Positions 47,324 through 55,732 of a DNA stretch of 64,000 nt are shown here, one piece after another. This DNA comes from Hydrogenophaga aromaticivorans (GTDB taxonomy: Bacteria; Pseudomonadota; Gammaproteobacteria; Burkholderiales; Burkholderiaceae_C), in NCBI RefSeq assembly GCF_013387465.1, contig NZ_VYGV01000006.1, forward strand, positions 901,638 to 965,637, given 5' to 3'. Below the pieces are notes generated by a model. It saw only the letters and a program-made list of their open reading frames with translations, ran no database searches and was not told where the DNA came from. The position numbers and the translations under genes were made by a program. Positions within the stretch are counted from its first letter, which is position 1; the number at the start of each line of letters is the position of its first letter.

Positions 47324-47337
47324 TTGCGTATACGCAA
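47324..47337. promoter_or_regulatory. Perfect 14-bp palindrome with FNR geometry but TTGCG half-sites
   Basis: TTGCGTATACGCAA has the 5-4-5 layout of an FNR/CRP-family site (TTGAT-N4-ATCAA) with the inner two bases of each arm changed to CG. It lies about 154 bp upstream of the ATG at 47491 and about 222 bp from the kinase start. It is a candidate self-operator of the Fnr-like regulator, whose recognition helix also differs from that of FNR. Confidence 0.5.
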
Positions 47338-47420
47338 TACGCACCCATGTGATCAATGGCAAAAACGAAAACGTAAGTGATCCAGCACGCGTTTCAAGGC
47401 AACGCATCCGTAATTTCACG

Positions 47421-47436
47421 AAGCAAACGCTTGCTT
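47421..47436. repeat. Inverted repeat AAGCAA-N4-TTGCTT
   Basis: Perfect six-base arms (47421-47426 and 47431-47436) surround ACGC. It lies 54 bp upstream of ATG 47491. It could be a protein site or a small hairpin in the 5' leader. The function is unknown. Confidence 0.4.
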
Positions 47437-47490
47437 AATTCAGGCACGCACCAAGAAGCCGTCACATCCTTTGGGCTCACTGGTGAAACC

Positions 47491-48294
47491 ATGACCCCGC
47501 ACCCCACTCCCCCGCAACATGCGCATTCAGGCCCATTGATGCAAGCATTTCAGACTCCGACCAAGACTTCCCGGTCCACCACCCAGTTGGCACGTTGCGA
47601 GGTGTGCGCAACACGTTCGGTCTGCATCATGAGCTGCGTGGGTGAGGGCACGGCACAGACGCTGGCTGGAGTCATCCACGAGCGCCTTTTTCGCAAATCG
47701 GACGTGGTGCAGGTGGAGGGTGAGGTGGCCGACCAGATCACCATCGTCAAACTGGGCACTGTCAAAGCCGTGCGCCGGGGTGTCGATTCGATAGAACGGC
47801 CGGTGGCGCTCTTTGGCCGCGGTCAGCTGATCGGCGCCTACGGCCTGCTCGGCCAGCGCAACCAGGTCGGCGCCAAGGCCCTCTCGGCGGGCCGCTTGTG
47901 CGTCATCGACATCGCGGCCCTGTACCGGCTGGGTGTCATCGACCGGGTGTTCCTGGGCTGCGTCTACACCATGATCTCGGCATCTTTCGGCCATCTGGCC
48001 GACTGGGCCCACGTCATGCGCGTCAAGGGCATCCAGCAACAACTGCTGGGGGCCTTGCAGTTGCTGTCGAATGATCAACGCAGCCAGTTGATCCGCCTGC
48101 CCAGCCACGTGGCGCTGGCCGAGCTGCTATCGACCACGCGTGAATCGGTGGCGCGCAACCTGAGCCTGCTGGAGAAGCAGGGCCTGTTGATCCGCCGGGA
48201 CCGCTGGCACTGCCAGCTCGCCGACCCGCAGTTGGTCGACGTCGCACTGCAGCCCACCAGACCGGCCCTGATCGCCACGTCCGCGGCGCCTTGA
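47491..48294 (+). CDS. Crp/Fnr-family regulator with FNR-type Fe-S cysteines (regulator 1)
   Basis: This 267-residue protein has a cyclic-nucleotide-binding-fold domain, a dimer helix and a C-terminal helix-turn-helix. Numbered from ATG 47491, cysteines C36, C39, C45 and C137 (CEVCATRSVC and AGRLCVID) have nearly the same spacing as the four [4Fe-4S] ligands of E. coli FNR (C20, C23, C29, C122). The recognition helix reads STTRESVARNL: Glu (E218) and Arg (R222) of FNR are kept, but its Ser is Ala (A221). An O2- or NO-sensing role with altered DNA preference is inferred. A longer GTG start at 47377 is possible. It is a distant paralogue of regulator 2. Confidence 0.85.
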   Translation: MTPHPTPPQHAHSGPLMQAFQTPTKTSRSTTQLARCEVCATRSVCIMSCVGEGTAQTLAGVIHERLFRKSDVVQVEGEVADQITIVKLGTVKAVRRGVDSIERPVALFGRGQLIGAYGLLGQRNQVGAKALSAGRLCVIDIAALYRLGVIDRVFLGCVYTMISASFGHLADWAHVMRVKGIQQQLLGALQLLSNDQRSQLIRLPSHVALAELLSTTRESVARNLSLLEKQGLLIRRDRWHCQLADPQLVDVALQPTRPALIATSAAP

Positions 48295-48306
48295 GGCCCA
48301 CCCCGT

Positions 48307-49851
48307 TCAGGAAAAGACACCGATGGCTTCGCGCAGCCGCGTGGCTTCGTGTTGCAAGCCGCGTGCGGCGGCCGCGATCTGCTCGACCATGGCCGCGTTC
48401 TGCTGGGTCATCTGGTCCAGCAGGTTGACCGATTCGCTCACCTGGGACACGGCACCAGCCTGTTCGGTGGTCACGGTGCCGATGCCGTCGATGAGGGTTG
48501 CCACATCCACCACCTGGCGCTGGCTGTCGCCGATCATCTGGCCCGCCGAATTCACCAACGCCACGCCCGCCTCCGCACCGGAGCGCCCCTGGGCAATCAG
48601 CTCGCGGATCTCGTGCGCCGCGGTGGCACTGCGCTGCGCCAGCGAACGCACCTCGCCCGCCACAACAGCAAATCCCCGCCCTTGCTCGCCAGCGCGGGCC
48701 GCCTCCACCGCCGCGTTGAGCGCGAGGATGTTGGTCTGGAAGGCCAGGCCGTCGATCACGCCGATGATGTCGGTCATGCGCTGACTCGACTGGTTGATGT
48801 TCTGCATGGTGCTCACCACCTGACGCACTGCCTCACCGCCCCGCTGGGTGGCTGTGCTGGCCAGACTGGCCTGGCGCGCCGCCCGCACGGCGGACTCGGC
48901 GTTCTGCTGGATGCTGGTGCTGAACTGCTCCATCGAGGCCGCGGTTTTCTGCAGGTTCGCGGCCGCCTGCTCGGTGCGCGCACTCAGGTCGTCGTTGCCT
49001 GTGGCGATCTCGCTGCTGGCGTCGGCCACCTGGCTCGCGCGCACCTGCACATCGTCCAGCAGCGCCTTGAGGTTGAGTCCGGCCTGGTGGAGCGCGCGTT
49101 GCAGGCGGCCGATTTCGTCCACACGCCCCAGCTCATCGGGCGACGGTGTCTGACCCGAAGCCACGTGTTCGGCCTCGCCCAGCACCAGCGCCAGTGGCCG
49201 GACCACCTGCACCTGGAGCCGCCCCATCATGAGCAGCAACAACCCCAGCTGGATGCCGATGCCGCCCAGGGCGACCGGCCACGAGGCGCCGGTCACCAGC
49301 CAGCCAGCACAACCCGCCACAAACACCACCATCAAGGCCAGCCGCAGGCGCCACGCCAGCGGCATGCGACGCCCCCAGGACATCCAGGCCAGCCCGCCGC
49401 CACGCATCACCAGGCCCTGGCAGAAGCGCAGCCCCTGGGCGCGCCCCTCGCGAAAGCGCCGGTACAGGGATTCCGCCGCCTCGACCTCTGCCCGCAGCGG
49501 CGTTGTGCGCACCGACATGTAACCCACCAGCTGGCCCCCGCGGTACACCGGTGTGGCATTGGCCCGCACCCAGTAGTGGTCACCGTTCTTGCGCCGGTTT
49601 TTCACCAGCGCCGACCAAGCCCGCCCCTGGCGCAGCGTGTTCCACATGTCGGCAAAGGCCTCACGCGGCATGTCCGGGTGGCGCACCAGGTTGTGGGGCT
49701 GCCCGAGCAGCTCCTCGCGCGAGAAACCGCTGACCTGCACAAAGGCTTCGTTCACATAGGTGATGTTGCCCTGCAGATCGGTGGTAGACATCAATGTTGC
49801 ATCCGCCTCTAGGACGAATTCCCGCTGGGTCACCGGCTCGTTGTTTCGCAT
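48307..49851 (-). CDS. aer: Aer-type aerotaxis receptor (PAS-MCP)
   Basis: This 514-residue chemoreceptor has an N-terminal FAD-binding PAS domain (about 10-125) with the Aer sequences [28 protein letters not shown] and [15 protein letters not shown], which closely match E. coli Aer. A membrane double-helix segment (about 165-212, [19 protein letters not shown]) follows, then a HAMP-like part and a methyl-accepting domain with the hairpin tip [33 protein letters not shown]. There is no periplasmic ligand domain and no C-terminal CheR-binding pentapeptide. It would report electron-transport/redox state to CheA. It sits between the two Fnr-like regulator genes, converging with regulator 1. Confidence 0.93.
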   Translation of the reverse strand: MRNNEPVTQREFVLEADATLMSTTDLQGNITYVNEAFVQVSGFSREELLGQPHNLVRHPDMPREAFADMWNTLRQGRAWSALVKNRRKNGDHYWVRANATPVYRGGQLVGYMSVRTTPLRAEVEAAESLYRRFREGRAQGLRFCQGLVMRGGGLAWMSWGRRMPLAWRLRLALMVVFVAGCAGWLVTGASWPVALGGIGIQLGLLLLMMGRLQVQVVRPLALVLGEAEHVASGQTPSPDELGRVDEIGRLQRALHQAGLNLKALLDDVQVRASQVADASSEIATGNDDLSARTEQAAANLQKTAASMEQFSTSIQQNAESAVRAARQASLASTATQRGGEAVRQVVSTMQNINQSSQRMTDIIGVIDGLAFQTNILALNAAVEAARAGEQGRGFAVVAGEVRSLAQRSATAAHEIRELIAQGRSGAEAGVALVNSAGQMIGDSQRQVVDVATLIDGIGTVTTEQAGAVSQVSESVNLLDQMTQQNAAMVEQIAAAARGLQHEATRLREAIGVFS

Positions 49852-50158
49852 GAAATGCCCCGCCTTCTTGAAAGAGGTTTACGGCAACAGGTCGGTTACC
49901 GTTCTGCAAACTTCGGCAGACAGCGGTGGGAATCCACGGTTACAGATGGGCTCTGCGCCACAACCTGACACCAATGTGATGCCGGGCGCATTTCCGGGCG
50001 AAGGCCTGGTTCTAATTTAAGAATTGCCTTGATTTAATCTAGGCATCAACCGGTGCCATACGGATCTGAAGCGATACAGCCCTATAAAAAGAACACCCAT
50101 CGCCCCACCCCGGGGCCCCCAGAAACCTGCAACCGCGGAGCTCACGCCCGCAGCGCCC
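49852..50158. other. Divergent promoter region between aer and regulator 2
   Basis: In this 307-bp gene-free stretch I see an AT-rich core (50011-50049) with the half-site pair TTGAT-N11-ATCAA (50029-50049), a TTCT-N6-AGAA inverted repeat (50011-50024) and a TATAAA-like -10 element near 50085. No canonical FNR box (N4 spacing) is present. No RNA gene was recognised. Confidence 0.45.
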
Positions 50159-50887
50159 ATGCCCACGACCGCCGCTGCCCAGCCTCACAAGGCAGCCCAC
50201 CACCACCACGTCCGGTGCAAGCTTTGCGCTTCCCCCCAGAACTGCCTGATCGGGCGCCTGCCCGACGAACATCGGGCCCGGCTCGCACCCCACATCCGGG
50301 AAGTGGCCTTCCAGAAAGACGAATGCCTGCTGACGGAGGGCGTCGTTTCGGACGTCATCCGCATCATCAAACGGGGCACCGCCATGAGCACCCGCCTGGG
50401 CCCGCACCGGCAGGTGCTCCCCATAGCGCTGCTGGGTCGCGGGAGCCTGATGGGCAAATTCGGCCTCTTTGACCAAGCGCCCCAGCTGGGCGTGACCAGT
50501 GTGTCAGCCGGCCGCCTGTGCGAACTGCGCATCGACGACCTGCAGAAGACCCGTGCGATGGACCCTGCCTTCATGCAGTCGTTGCACACCGCGATGGTCC
50601 GAGCCTTCGGCCACCTGGCCGACTGGTCCCAGGTGGTTCAGCTGCGCGGCTTGCCGCGCCAGCTCATGGCCATCTTGCTGCTGCTGTGCCAGGAACAGGG
50701 CAAGGCCGTGATCCAGCTGCCCAGTCGCGCGGCGCTCGCCAACCTGCTGAGCACAACGCGCGGATCGATCACCCGCAGCTTGCACCAGCTCGCAGAGCTG
50801 GGCGTGCTGCGCTGCATCGACCGTGGGCACTGCGAAGTCCTGAAGCTGGACCTGAGCTGCATCGACGCGGTCGACGAGAACGTCTGA
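50159..50887 (+). CDS. Crp/Fnr-family regulator with FNR-type Fe-S cysteines (regulator 2)
   Basis: This 242-residue protein starts at ATG 50159. Cysteines C20, C23 and C29 (RCKLCASPQNC) and C121 (AGRLCELR) sit almost exactly where E. coli FNR has C20, C23, C29 and C122, so a [4Fe-4S] centre is likely. A His cluster (HHHH, residues 14-17) precedes the first Cys. The recognition helix STTRGSITRSL keeps the FNR Arg (R206) but has Gly (G202) for the FNR Glu and Thr (T205) for the Ser, so the target sequence should differ. It shares the motif FGHLADW with regulator 1. hpnD begins 27 bp downstream, so the two may be co-transcribed. Confidence 0.85.
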   Translation: MPTTAAAQPHKAAHHHHVRCKLCASPQNCLIGRLPDEHRARLAPHIREVAFQKDECLLTEGVVSDVIRIIKRGTAMSTRLGPHRQVLPIALLGRGSLMGKFGLFDQAPQLGVTSVSAGRLCELRIDDLQKTRAMDPAFMQSLHTAMVRAFGHLADWSQVVQLRGLPRQLMAILLLLCQEQGKAVIQLPSRAALANLLSTTRGSITRSLHQLAELGVLRCIDRGHCEVLKLDLSCIDAVDENV

Positions 50888-50914
50888 TTACACTCAGGCA
50901 ACCCTGCCTGAGTC

Positions 50915-51781
50915 ATGACACCCCAAGACTACGTTCAACAAAAAGCCGCTGCCTCGGGCAGCAGCTTTTATTACGCCTTCCTCTTCCTCCCCCCCGAGCG
51001 CCGCACCGCCATCACGGCGTTCTACGCCTTCTGCCGCGAGGTGGACGACGTGGTCGACGAAGTGACGGACCCCGGCGTGGCGCAGACCAAGCTCGCCTGG
51101 TGGCGGCGCGAAGTGGCGCAGGCCTTTGCCGGCGAGAAGAACCACCCGGTGATGCAGGCGCTGATGCCGCACACCGCCGCCTTCGGCATCGAAGCGCGGC
51201 ACCTGCTGGCCGTGATCGACGGTTGCCAGATGGACCTGGACCAGAACCGCTACCTCGACTTCGCCAACCTGCAGCAGTACTGCCACCTGGTGGCCGGCGT
51301 GGTGGGCGAAGTGGCGGCCAGCATCTTCGGCCAGACCCAGGCGCAGACCACCGCCTACGCCCACCGGCTGGGCCTGGCGTTCCAGCTCACCAACATCATC
51401 CGCGATGTGGGCGAAGACGCTGCGCGCGGGCGCATCTACCTGCCGGTGAACGAGCTGCAGCGTTTCGATGTGAAGGCGCACGAACTCATCAAACGCGGCG
51501 CCGCGCCCGGCATGGACACCGCCGACTTCCGGCGCCGTTTCCTGGCCCTGATGCGGTTCCAGTGCGAGCGCGCCCTGGCCACCTACGACGAAGCCCTGGC
51601 CCTGTTGCCCGAAGCCGACCGCCGGGCGCAGAAACCGGGTCTGATGATGGCCAGCATCTACCGCACCCTGCTGCGGGAAATTGCGGCAGACCCGCTGCTG
51701 GTGCTGACGCAGCGCGTGAGCCTGACGCCGCTGCGCAAGTTCTGGCTGGCCTGGAAGGTGCAAGCCTTGGGTCGTCTTTGA
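50915..51781 (+). CDS. hpnD: Presqualene diphosphate synthase HpnD
   Basis: This 288-residue squalene/phytoene-synthase-family enzyme joins two farnesyl diphosphates. Asp-rich motifs are YAFCREVDDVVDEV (about 38-50) and NIIRDVGEDAARGRIYLP (about 166-183). The start (MTPQDYVQQKAAASGSSFYYAFLFL) fits the family. It is followed by hpnE with a 4-base overlap (TTGA) and lies 27 bp after the Fnr-like regulator 2 gene. Confidence 0.93.
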   Translation: MTPQDYVQQKAAASGSSFYYAFLFLPPERRTAITAFYAFCREVDDVVDEVTDPGVAQTKLAWWRREVAQAFAGEKNHPVMQALMPHTAAFGIEARHLLAVIDGCQMDLDQNRYLDFANLQQYCHLVAGVVGEVAASIFGQTQAQTTAYAHRLGLAFQLTNIIRDVGEDAARGRIYLPVNELQRFDVKAHELIKRGAAPGMDTADFRRRFLALMRFQCERALATYDEALALLPEADRRAQKPGLMMASIYRTLLREIAADPLLVLTQRVSLTPLRKFWLAWKVQALGRL

Positions 51782-53148
51782 GCACACGGCTTGCGATTGT
51801 CGGTGCGGGCTGGGCCGGCATGGCCGCGGCCGTGGCGGCCGCCGACGCGGGCGCCGATGTGACGGTGTTCGAAGCCACCCGCACCTTGGGTGGCCGCGCC
51901 CGCGCATTGCATGTGCAACGGCCCGACGGCCAGCCCCTCACGCTCGACAACGGTCAGCACATCCTGATCGGCGCCTACAGCCAGACGCTGGCACTCATGC
52001 AACGGGTCGGCGTGGATCTGGACCAGGCCCTGCTCCGCCTGCCACTGGCCCTGCCCTACCCGGACGGCAGCGGCCTGCAGACCCCCGCCTGGGCAGCGCG
52101 CTGGCCGGCGCCCTTCGATGCGGTGGCGGCGATTGCCAGCGCGCGCGGCTGGTCTTGGGGCGAGCGCCTGGCGCTGGTTCGTGCTTCGCTCGGCTGGCAG
52201 CGGTCCGGCTTTGCGTGCCCGCCTTCGATGACCGTGGCCGAACTCTGCGCCCGCCTGCCGGCGCGCGTGATGGATGGGCTGATCGAGCCGCTGTGCGTGT
52301 CGGCCTTGAACATCCCGGGCGCGCAGGCCAGCGCGCAGGTGTTCCTGAACGTGATGCGCGATGCGTTGTTTGGCGCGGGCCATGCCGGGCTGGGCGCATC
52401 CAACCTGCTGCTGCCCCGCAGCGACCTCTCGGCGCTGATGCCCGACGCGGCGGCGCAATGGCTGTCGACCCGACACCCGGACACCGTGCGCCTGCGAACC
52501 GGCGAACGCGTGCTGGGCCTGTGCCCTCAGGGTCAGGCGTGGCAGCTGTACACCGCGGAAGTCGCAGAGACCTTCGACCGCGTGATCTGGGCCACGGCCG
52601 CAGGCCCTGCCGCACAGGCCATGGCGCAGGCCGCATCCAATGCGGGTGCTGCGGGTGACACCGGCACCGCGAGCCAGCTCGGCGCCTGGTCGCGCACCAC
52701 CGCGGCGCTGCGTTTCACCGCCATCACCACCGTCTACGCCTGGGCACCCGGCGCGCGGCTGGCCGCGCCCATGCTGGCGTTGCCGGCCGATCCCGGCGCG
52801 TTGCGCGCCCCGGCGCAGTTCGTGTTCGACCGTGGCCAGCTCACGCCGCACGACGCGGCTGCGCAAGGCCTTCTCGCCTTCGTGGTGAGCGCCAGCGAGG
52901 GCGAGCGCGACGCGCTGCAGGCCCTCGTGCTGCAGCAGGCCGCGGACCAGCTGGGCCTGAAAGGCCTGCAGGCGATCCAGACGGTGGTGGAAAAACGCGC
53001 CACCTTCGCCTGCACGCCCGGCCTGCAACGGCCGGTGGAGGCCATCGCACCGGGCCTGTGGGCAGCGGGCGACTACGTGGACGGCCCCTACCCCGCCACG
53101 CTCGAAGGCGCGGTGCGCAGCGGGCTGGCGGCCGGCCGGGCGGTTTGA
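51778..53148 (+). CDS. hpnE: Hydroxysqualene dehydroxylase HpnE
   Basis: This 456-residue FAD-dependent amine-oxidase/desaturase-fold protein starts with a TTG that overlaps the hpnD stop codon (TTGA). The Rossmann motif AIVGAGWAGMAAAVAAADAG is at residues 6-25 and the C-terminal FAD-binding motif is LWAAGDYVDGPYPATLEGAVRSG. HpnE reduces hydroxysqualene to squalene. No ATG precedes the Rossmann motif closely enough, so the TTG start is well supported. hpnC is 10 kb upstream. Confidence 0.92.
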   Translation: MSTRLAIVGAGWAGMAAAVAAADAGADVTVFEATRTLGGRARALHVQRPDGQPLTLDNGQHILIGAYSQTLALMQRVGVDLDQALLRLPLALPYPDGSGLQTPAWAARWPAPFDAVAAIASARGWSWGERLALVRASLGWQRSGFACPPSMTVAELCARLPARVMDGLIEPLCVSALNIPGAQASAQVFLNVMRDALFGAGHAGLGASNLLLPRSDLSALMPDAAAQWLSTRHPDTVRLRTGERVLGLCPQGQAWQLYTAEVAETFDRVIWATAAGPAAQAMAQAASNAGAAGDTGTASQLGAWSRTTAALRFTAITTVYAWAPGARLAAPMLALPADPGALRAPAQFVFDRGQLTPHDAAAQGLLAFVVSASEGERDALQALVLQQAADQLGLKGLQAIQTVVEKRATFACTPGLQRPVEAIAPGLWAAGDYVDGPYPATLEGAVRSGLAAGRAV

Positions 53149-53214
53149 CGTCGGCGCTTGCGGAAGGGCCGGCGTTCCGCGCATCATGAAACCTTGCCAC
53201 CCACGAGACGCCCC

Positions 53215-55635
53215 ATGAACGCCACGCCCCTGAAGCCCGAACAGCTGCGCCTGAACATCGACCCGGCCACGCTGGGCTTTGCCGACACGGCGGAACTGCA
53301 GACCACCGAGCTGCCCTGGATCGGGCAGGAGCGTGCGCAGAACGCAGCGCGTTTCGGCCTGGCCATGGACCAGGCCGACTACAACCTGTTCGTGCTGGGT
53401 GAGGTGGGCAGCGGGCGCTCCTCGCTGCTGCGCCAGCTGACCCAGGCCGTGGCGGCGGGGCGACCGGTGCCGCCCGACCTGTGTTACCTGCACAACTTCG
53501 ACGCCCCCGAGCGGCCGCGCGCCCTGCGAATGCCCGCCGGCCAGGGCCGCGAACTGCGGCAGCTCATGACCCGGTTTTCGCGCGGACTGCAAACCGAGAT
53601 CCCCCAGCGCCTGGGCAGCGAAGACTTCAAATCCGAGAGCGGGCGCATCCAGGCCGCCTACCAGAGCGAGGAAGCCAAGGCCTACACCGAGCTGGACACG
53701 TTTGCCGAATCCCACGGCTTCAACCTGTTCCGCGAATCCGGCCATCTCGTGTTCACGCTGATGGGCGACAAGGGCAGCGCGCTCACCGAAAACGAAGCCC
53801 GCGCCCTGTCCAAGGAGCGGCGTGCCGAAATCGACAAGGCCGAAGAGGCTTTGCGCCAGGAGATCGCACGCTTCCTCGACAAGACCCGGCCCATGGAGCG
53901 CGTGATGAACGAGGCCCTGGCCGCGCTGCGCCGCCAGGTGATCAAGCCCTGGCTGGACCACGAGATGCAGGAGATCCGGGTCAGCCTGAAGAAACAGATC
54001 AAGGACTCGGTCAAGCTCGGCAGCTACCTGGAACAGGTGCAGCACGACGTGCTGGAACACATCGAACTCTTCATCGCGCAGGACAGCGACGACGAGGTGC
54101 GCCAGGAAGCGCTGACCCAGTTGCTGCTGGGCTACCGGGTGAATCTGGTGGTGGACAACGCGGGGCGCACGGGCGCACCGGTGATCGTGGAAGACAACCC
54201 GGTCTACCACACGCTCTTTGGCCGCATCGAATACCAGGCCGAAGAAGACATGATGCTGACCGACTTCTCGCGCGTGCGGGCCGGCAGCCTGATCCGGGCC
54301 CACGGCGGCTTCCTGCTGCTGCACCTGCGCGACCTGCTGTCCGAGGAACTGGTGTGGGAGAAGCTGCGCCGCTTCCTGCGCTCGGGCCGGGTGCAGATTG
54401 AAGAGCCCGGCAGCTCGCCCATGCCGATGGCGGCTGTGTCGCTGTTGCCCGAGGCGGTGGACGTGGCGGTGAAGATCGTGCTGATCGGCTCGGTGGAGGA
54501 GTACTACGCGCTGCAGGAAGGCGACCCGGAGTTTTCGCGCCACTTCCGCGTCAAGGTGGACTTTGCCGAAAGCTTCCCCGCCAGCGGCGACACCCGCGCG
54601 GCCAGCGCGCTGTATGTGGCGCACACCTGCCGCAAGCTCGGTCTGCCCCATTTTTCGGCGGCTGCCGTGGCGCGGCTGCTGGAAGACTCGCACCGCGAGG
54701 TCGACGACCAGGCCCGCCAGAGCGCCATCTTCGCGCGCACGGAGGCGCTGGTGGCCGAGAGCGCCGCGCTGTGTCGCGCACGCGGCGCCGCCCTGGTGGA
54801 CGCGCTGGATGTGGACGCCGCCCTGACCGCCCGGCGCCAGCGCCACGACTACCCCGAGCAACGCCTGCGCGAATCCATCGCCGAAGGTGAACGTCTGATT
54901 TCGTTGCAGGGCACGCGTGTGGGCCAGATCAACGGCCTGACACAGATCGATCTGGGCGACTGGCGCTTCGGCCTGCCGGTGCGCGTGACGGCGCGCAGTC
55001 ACGCGGGCACGCGCGGCCTGCTCAACATCGAACGCGAGGTCGAGATGTCGGGCCCGATCCATGACAAGGGCGTGCTGATCCTGCACAGCTACCTGACGGC
55101 GCTGTTTGCCCATCTGACACCCTTGGCGCTGAACGCATCCATCGTGTTCGAGCAGGAATACCAGGGTGTGGAGGGCGACTCGGCCTCTTGTGCCGAGCTG
55201 TTCGCTCTGCTGTCCTCGCTCTCGGGTGTGCCGCTGCGGCAGGGCATCGCCGTGACCGGCGCGCTCAACCAGCACGGTGAGGTGTTGCCGGTGGGCGGTG
55301 TGAACGAGAAGATCGAGGGCTGGTTCCGCGTCTGTGACGCGGCGGGTCTGGATGGCACGCAAGGTGTGCTGCTGCCGCAGCGCAACCTGCGCCACCTGAT
55401 GCTGGACCGTGCCGTGGTGGATGCCGTGGCCCAGGGCCGCTTCCACATCCACACCGCCAGCCACGTTGGCGAAGGCCTGGCGCTGCTGAGCGGAATGGTC
55501 TCTGGCATCACCGATGCCGCGGCAGGCCCGTACCCCATAGACAGCCTGCTGGGGCGCTGCGAACAGACCCTCAAGGCCTACCGGGAAGCCTGCCGGCAAG
55601 CCGTTGCGGAGACGAAAACACCGTGGAGCCCATGA
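53215..55635 (+). CDS. Lon-like AAA protease with atypical P-loop
   Basis: This 806-residue protein has an N-terminal AAA-type domain of the AAA_32 type and a C-terminal Lon protease domain. The Walker A-like loop is GEVGSGRSS (62-70): the Lys that contacts ATP is Arg 68. A helical insertion rich in charged residues occupies about 150-300. Catalytic Ser 656 (GDSAS) and Lys 699 (NEKIEGW) are 43 residues apart, as in E. coli Lon (S679/K722), so peptidase activity is likely. There is no LonA N-terminal domain. The ATG at 53215 was chosen over the 19-codon upstream extension, which is not family-like. The substrate is unknown. Confidence 0.9.
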   Translation: MNATPLKPEQLRLNIDPATLGFADTAELQTTELPWIGQERAQNAARFGLAMDQADYNLFVLGEVGSGRSSLLRQLTQAVAAGRPVPPDLCYLHNFDAPERPRALRMPAGQGRELRQLMTRFSRGLQTEIPQRLGSEDFKSESGRIQAAYQSEEAKAYTELDTFAESHGFNLFRESGHLVFTLMGDKGSALTENEARALSKERRAEIDKAEEALRQEIARFLDKTRPMERVMNEALAALRRQVIKPWLDHEMQEIRVSLKKQIKDSVKLGSYLEQVQHDVLEHIELFIAQDSDDEVRQEALTQLLLGYRVNLVVDNAGRTGAPVIVEDNPVYHTLFGRIEYQAEEDMMLTDFSRVRAGSLIRAHGGFLLLHLRDLLSEELVWEKLRRFLRSGRVQIEEPGSSPMPMAAVSLLPEAVDVAVKIVLIGSVEEYYALQEGDPEFSRHFRVKVDFAESFPASGDTRAASALYVAHTCRKLGLPHFSAAAVARLLEDSHREVDDQARQSAIFARTEALVAESAALCRARGAALVDALDVDAALTARRQRHDYPEQRLRESIAEGERLISLQGTRVGQINGLTQIDLGDWRFGLPVRVTARSHAGTRGLLNIEREVEMSGPIHDKGVLILHSYLTALFAHLTPLALNASIVFEQEYQGVEGDSASCAELFALLSSLSGVPLRQGIAVTGALNQHGEVLPVGGVNEKIEGWFRVCDAAGLDGTQGVLLPQRNLRHLMLDRAVVDAVAQGRFHIHTASHVGEGLALLSGMVSGITDAAAGPYPIDSLLGRCEQTLKAYREACRQAVAETKTPWSP

Positions 55636-55732
55636 CCCATCGATCAACTCCCTGCACATTCTCGGGAACCTGTGGCGCCTGATGCCCTCCCACCTGCTGT
55701 TTGTTCCACCCCAAGAGAAGGAGCCCCCGCGG

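Larger units (their letters stand above)
47103..47490. other. Intergenic region with two inverted repeats
   Basis: This 388-bp gene-free stretch is AT-richer than its surroundings and separates the divergent histidine kinase and Fnr-like genes. It holds the palindromes at 47324-47337 and 47421-47436 and two divergent promoters by position. The frame of the regulator is open from a GTG at 47377, but I treat that part as leader because of the repeats. No RNA gene was recognised. Confidence 0.5.

Noticed and set aside
47377..47490. GTG-initiated N-terminal extension of Fnr-like regulator 1
   Set aside because: The extra 38 residues have no similarity to the family and would place an inverted repeat inside the coding region; ATG 47491 gives an FNR-like distance to the first Cys.
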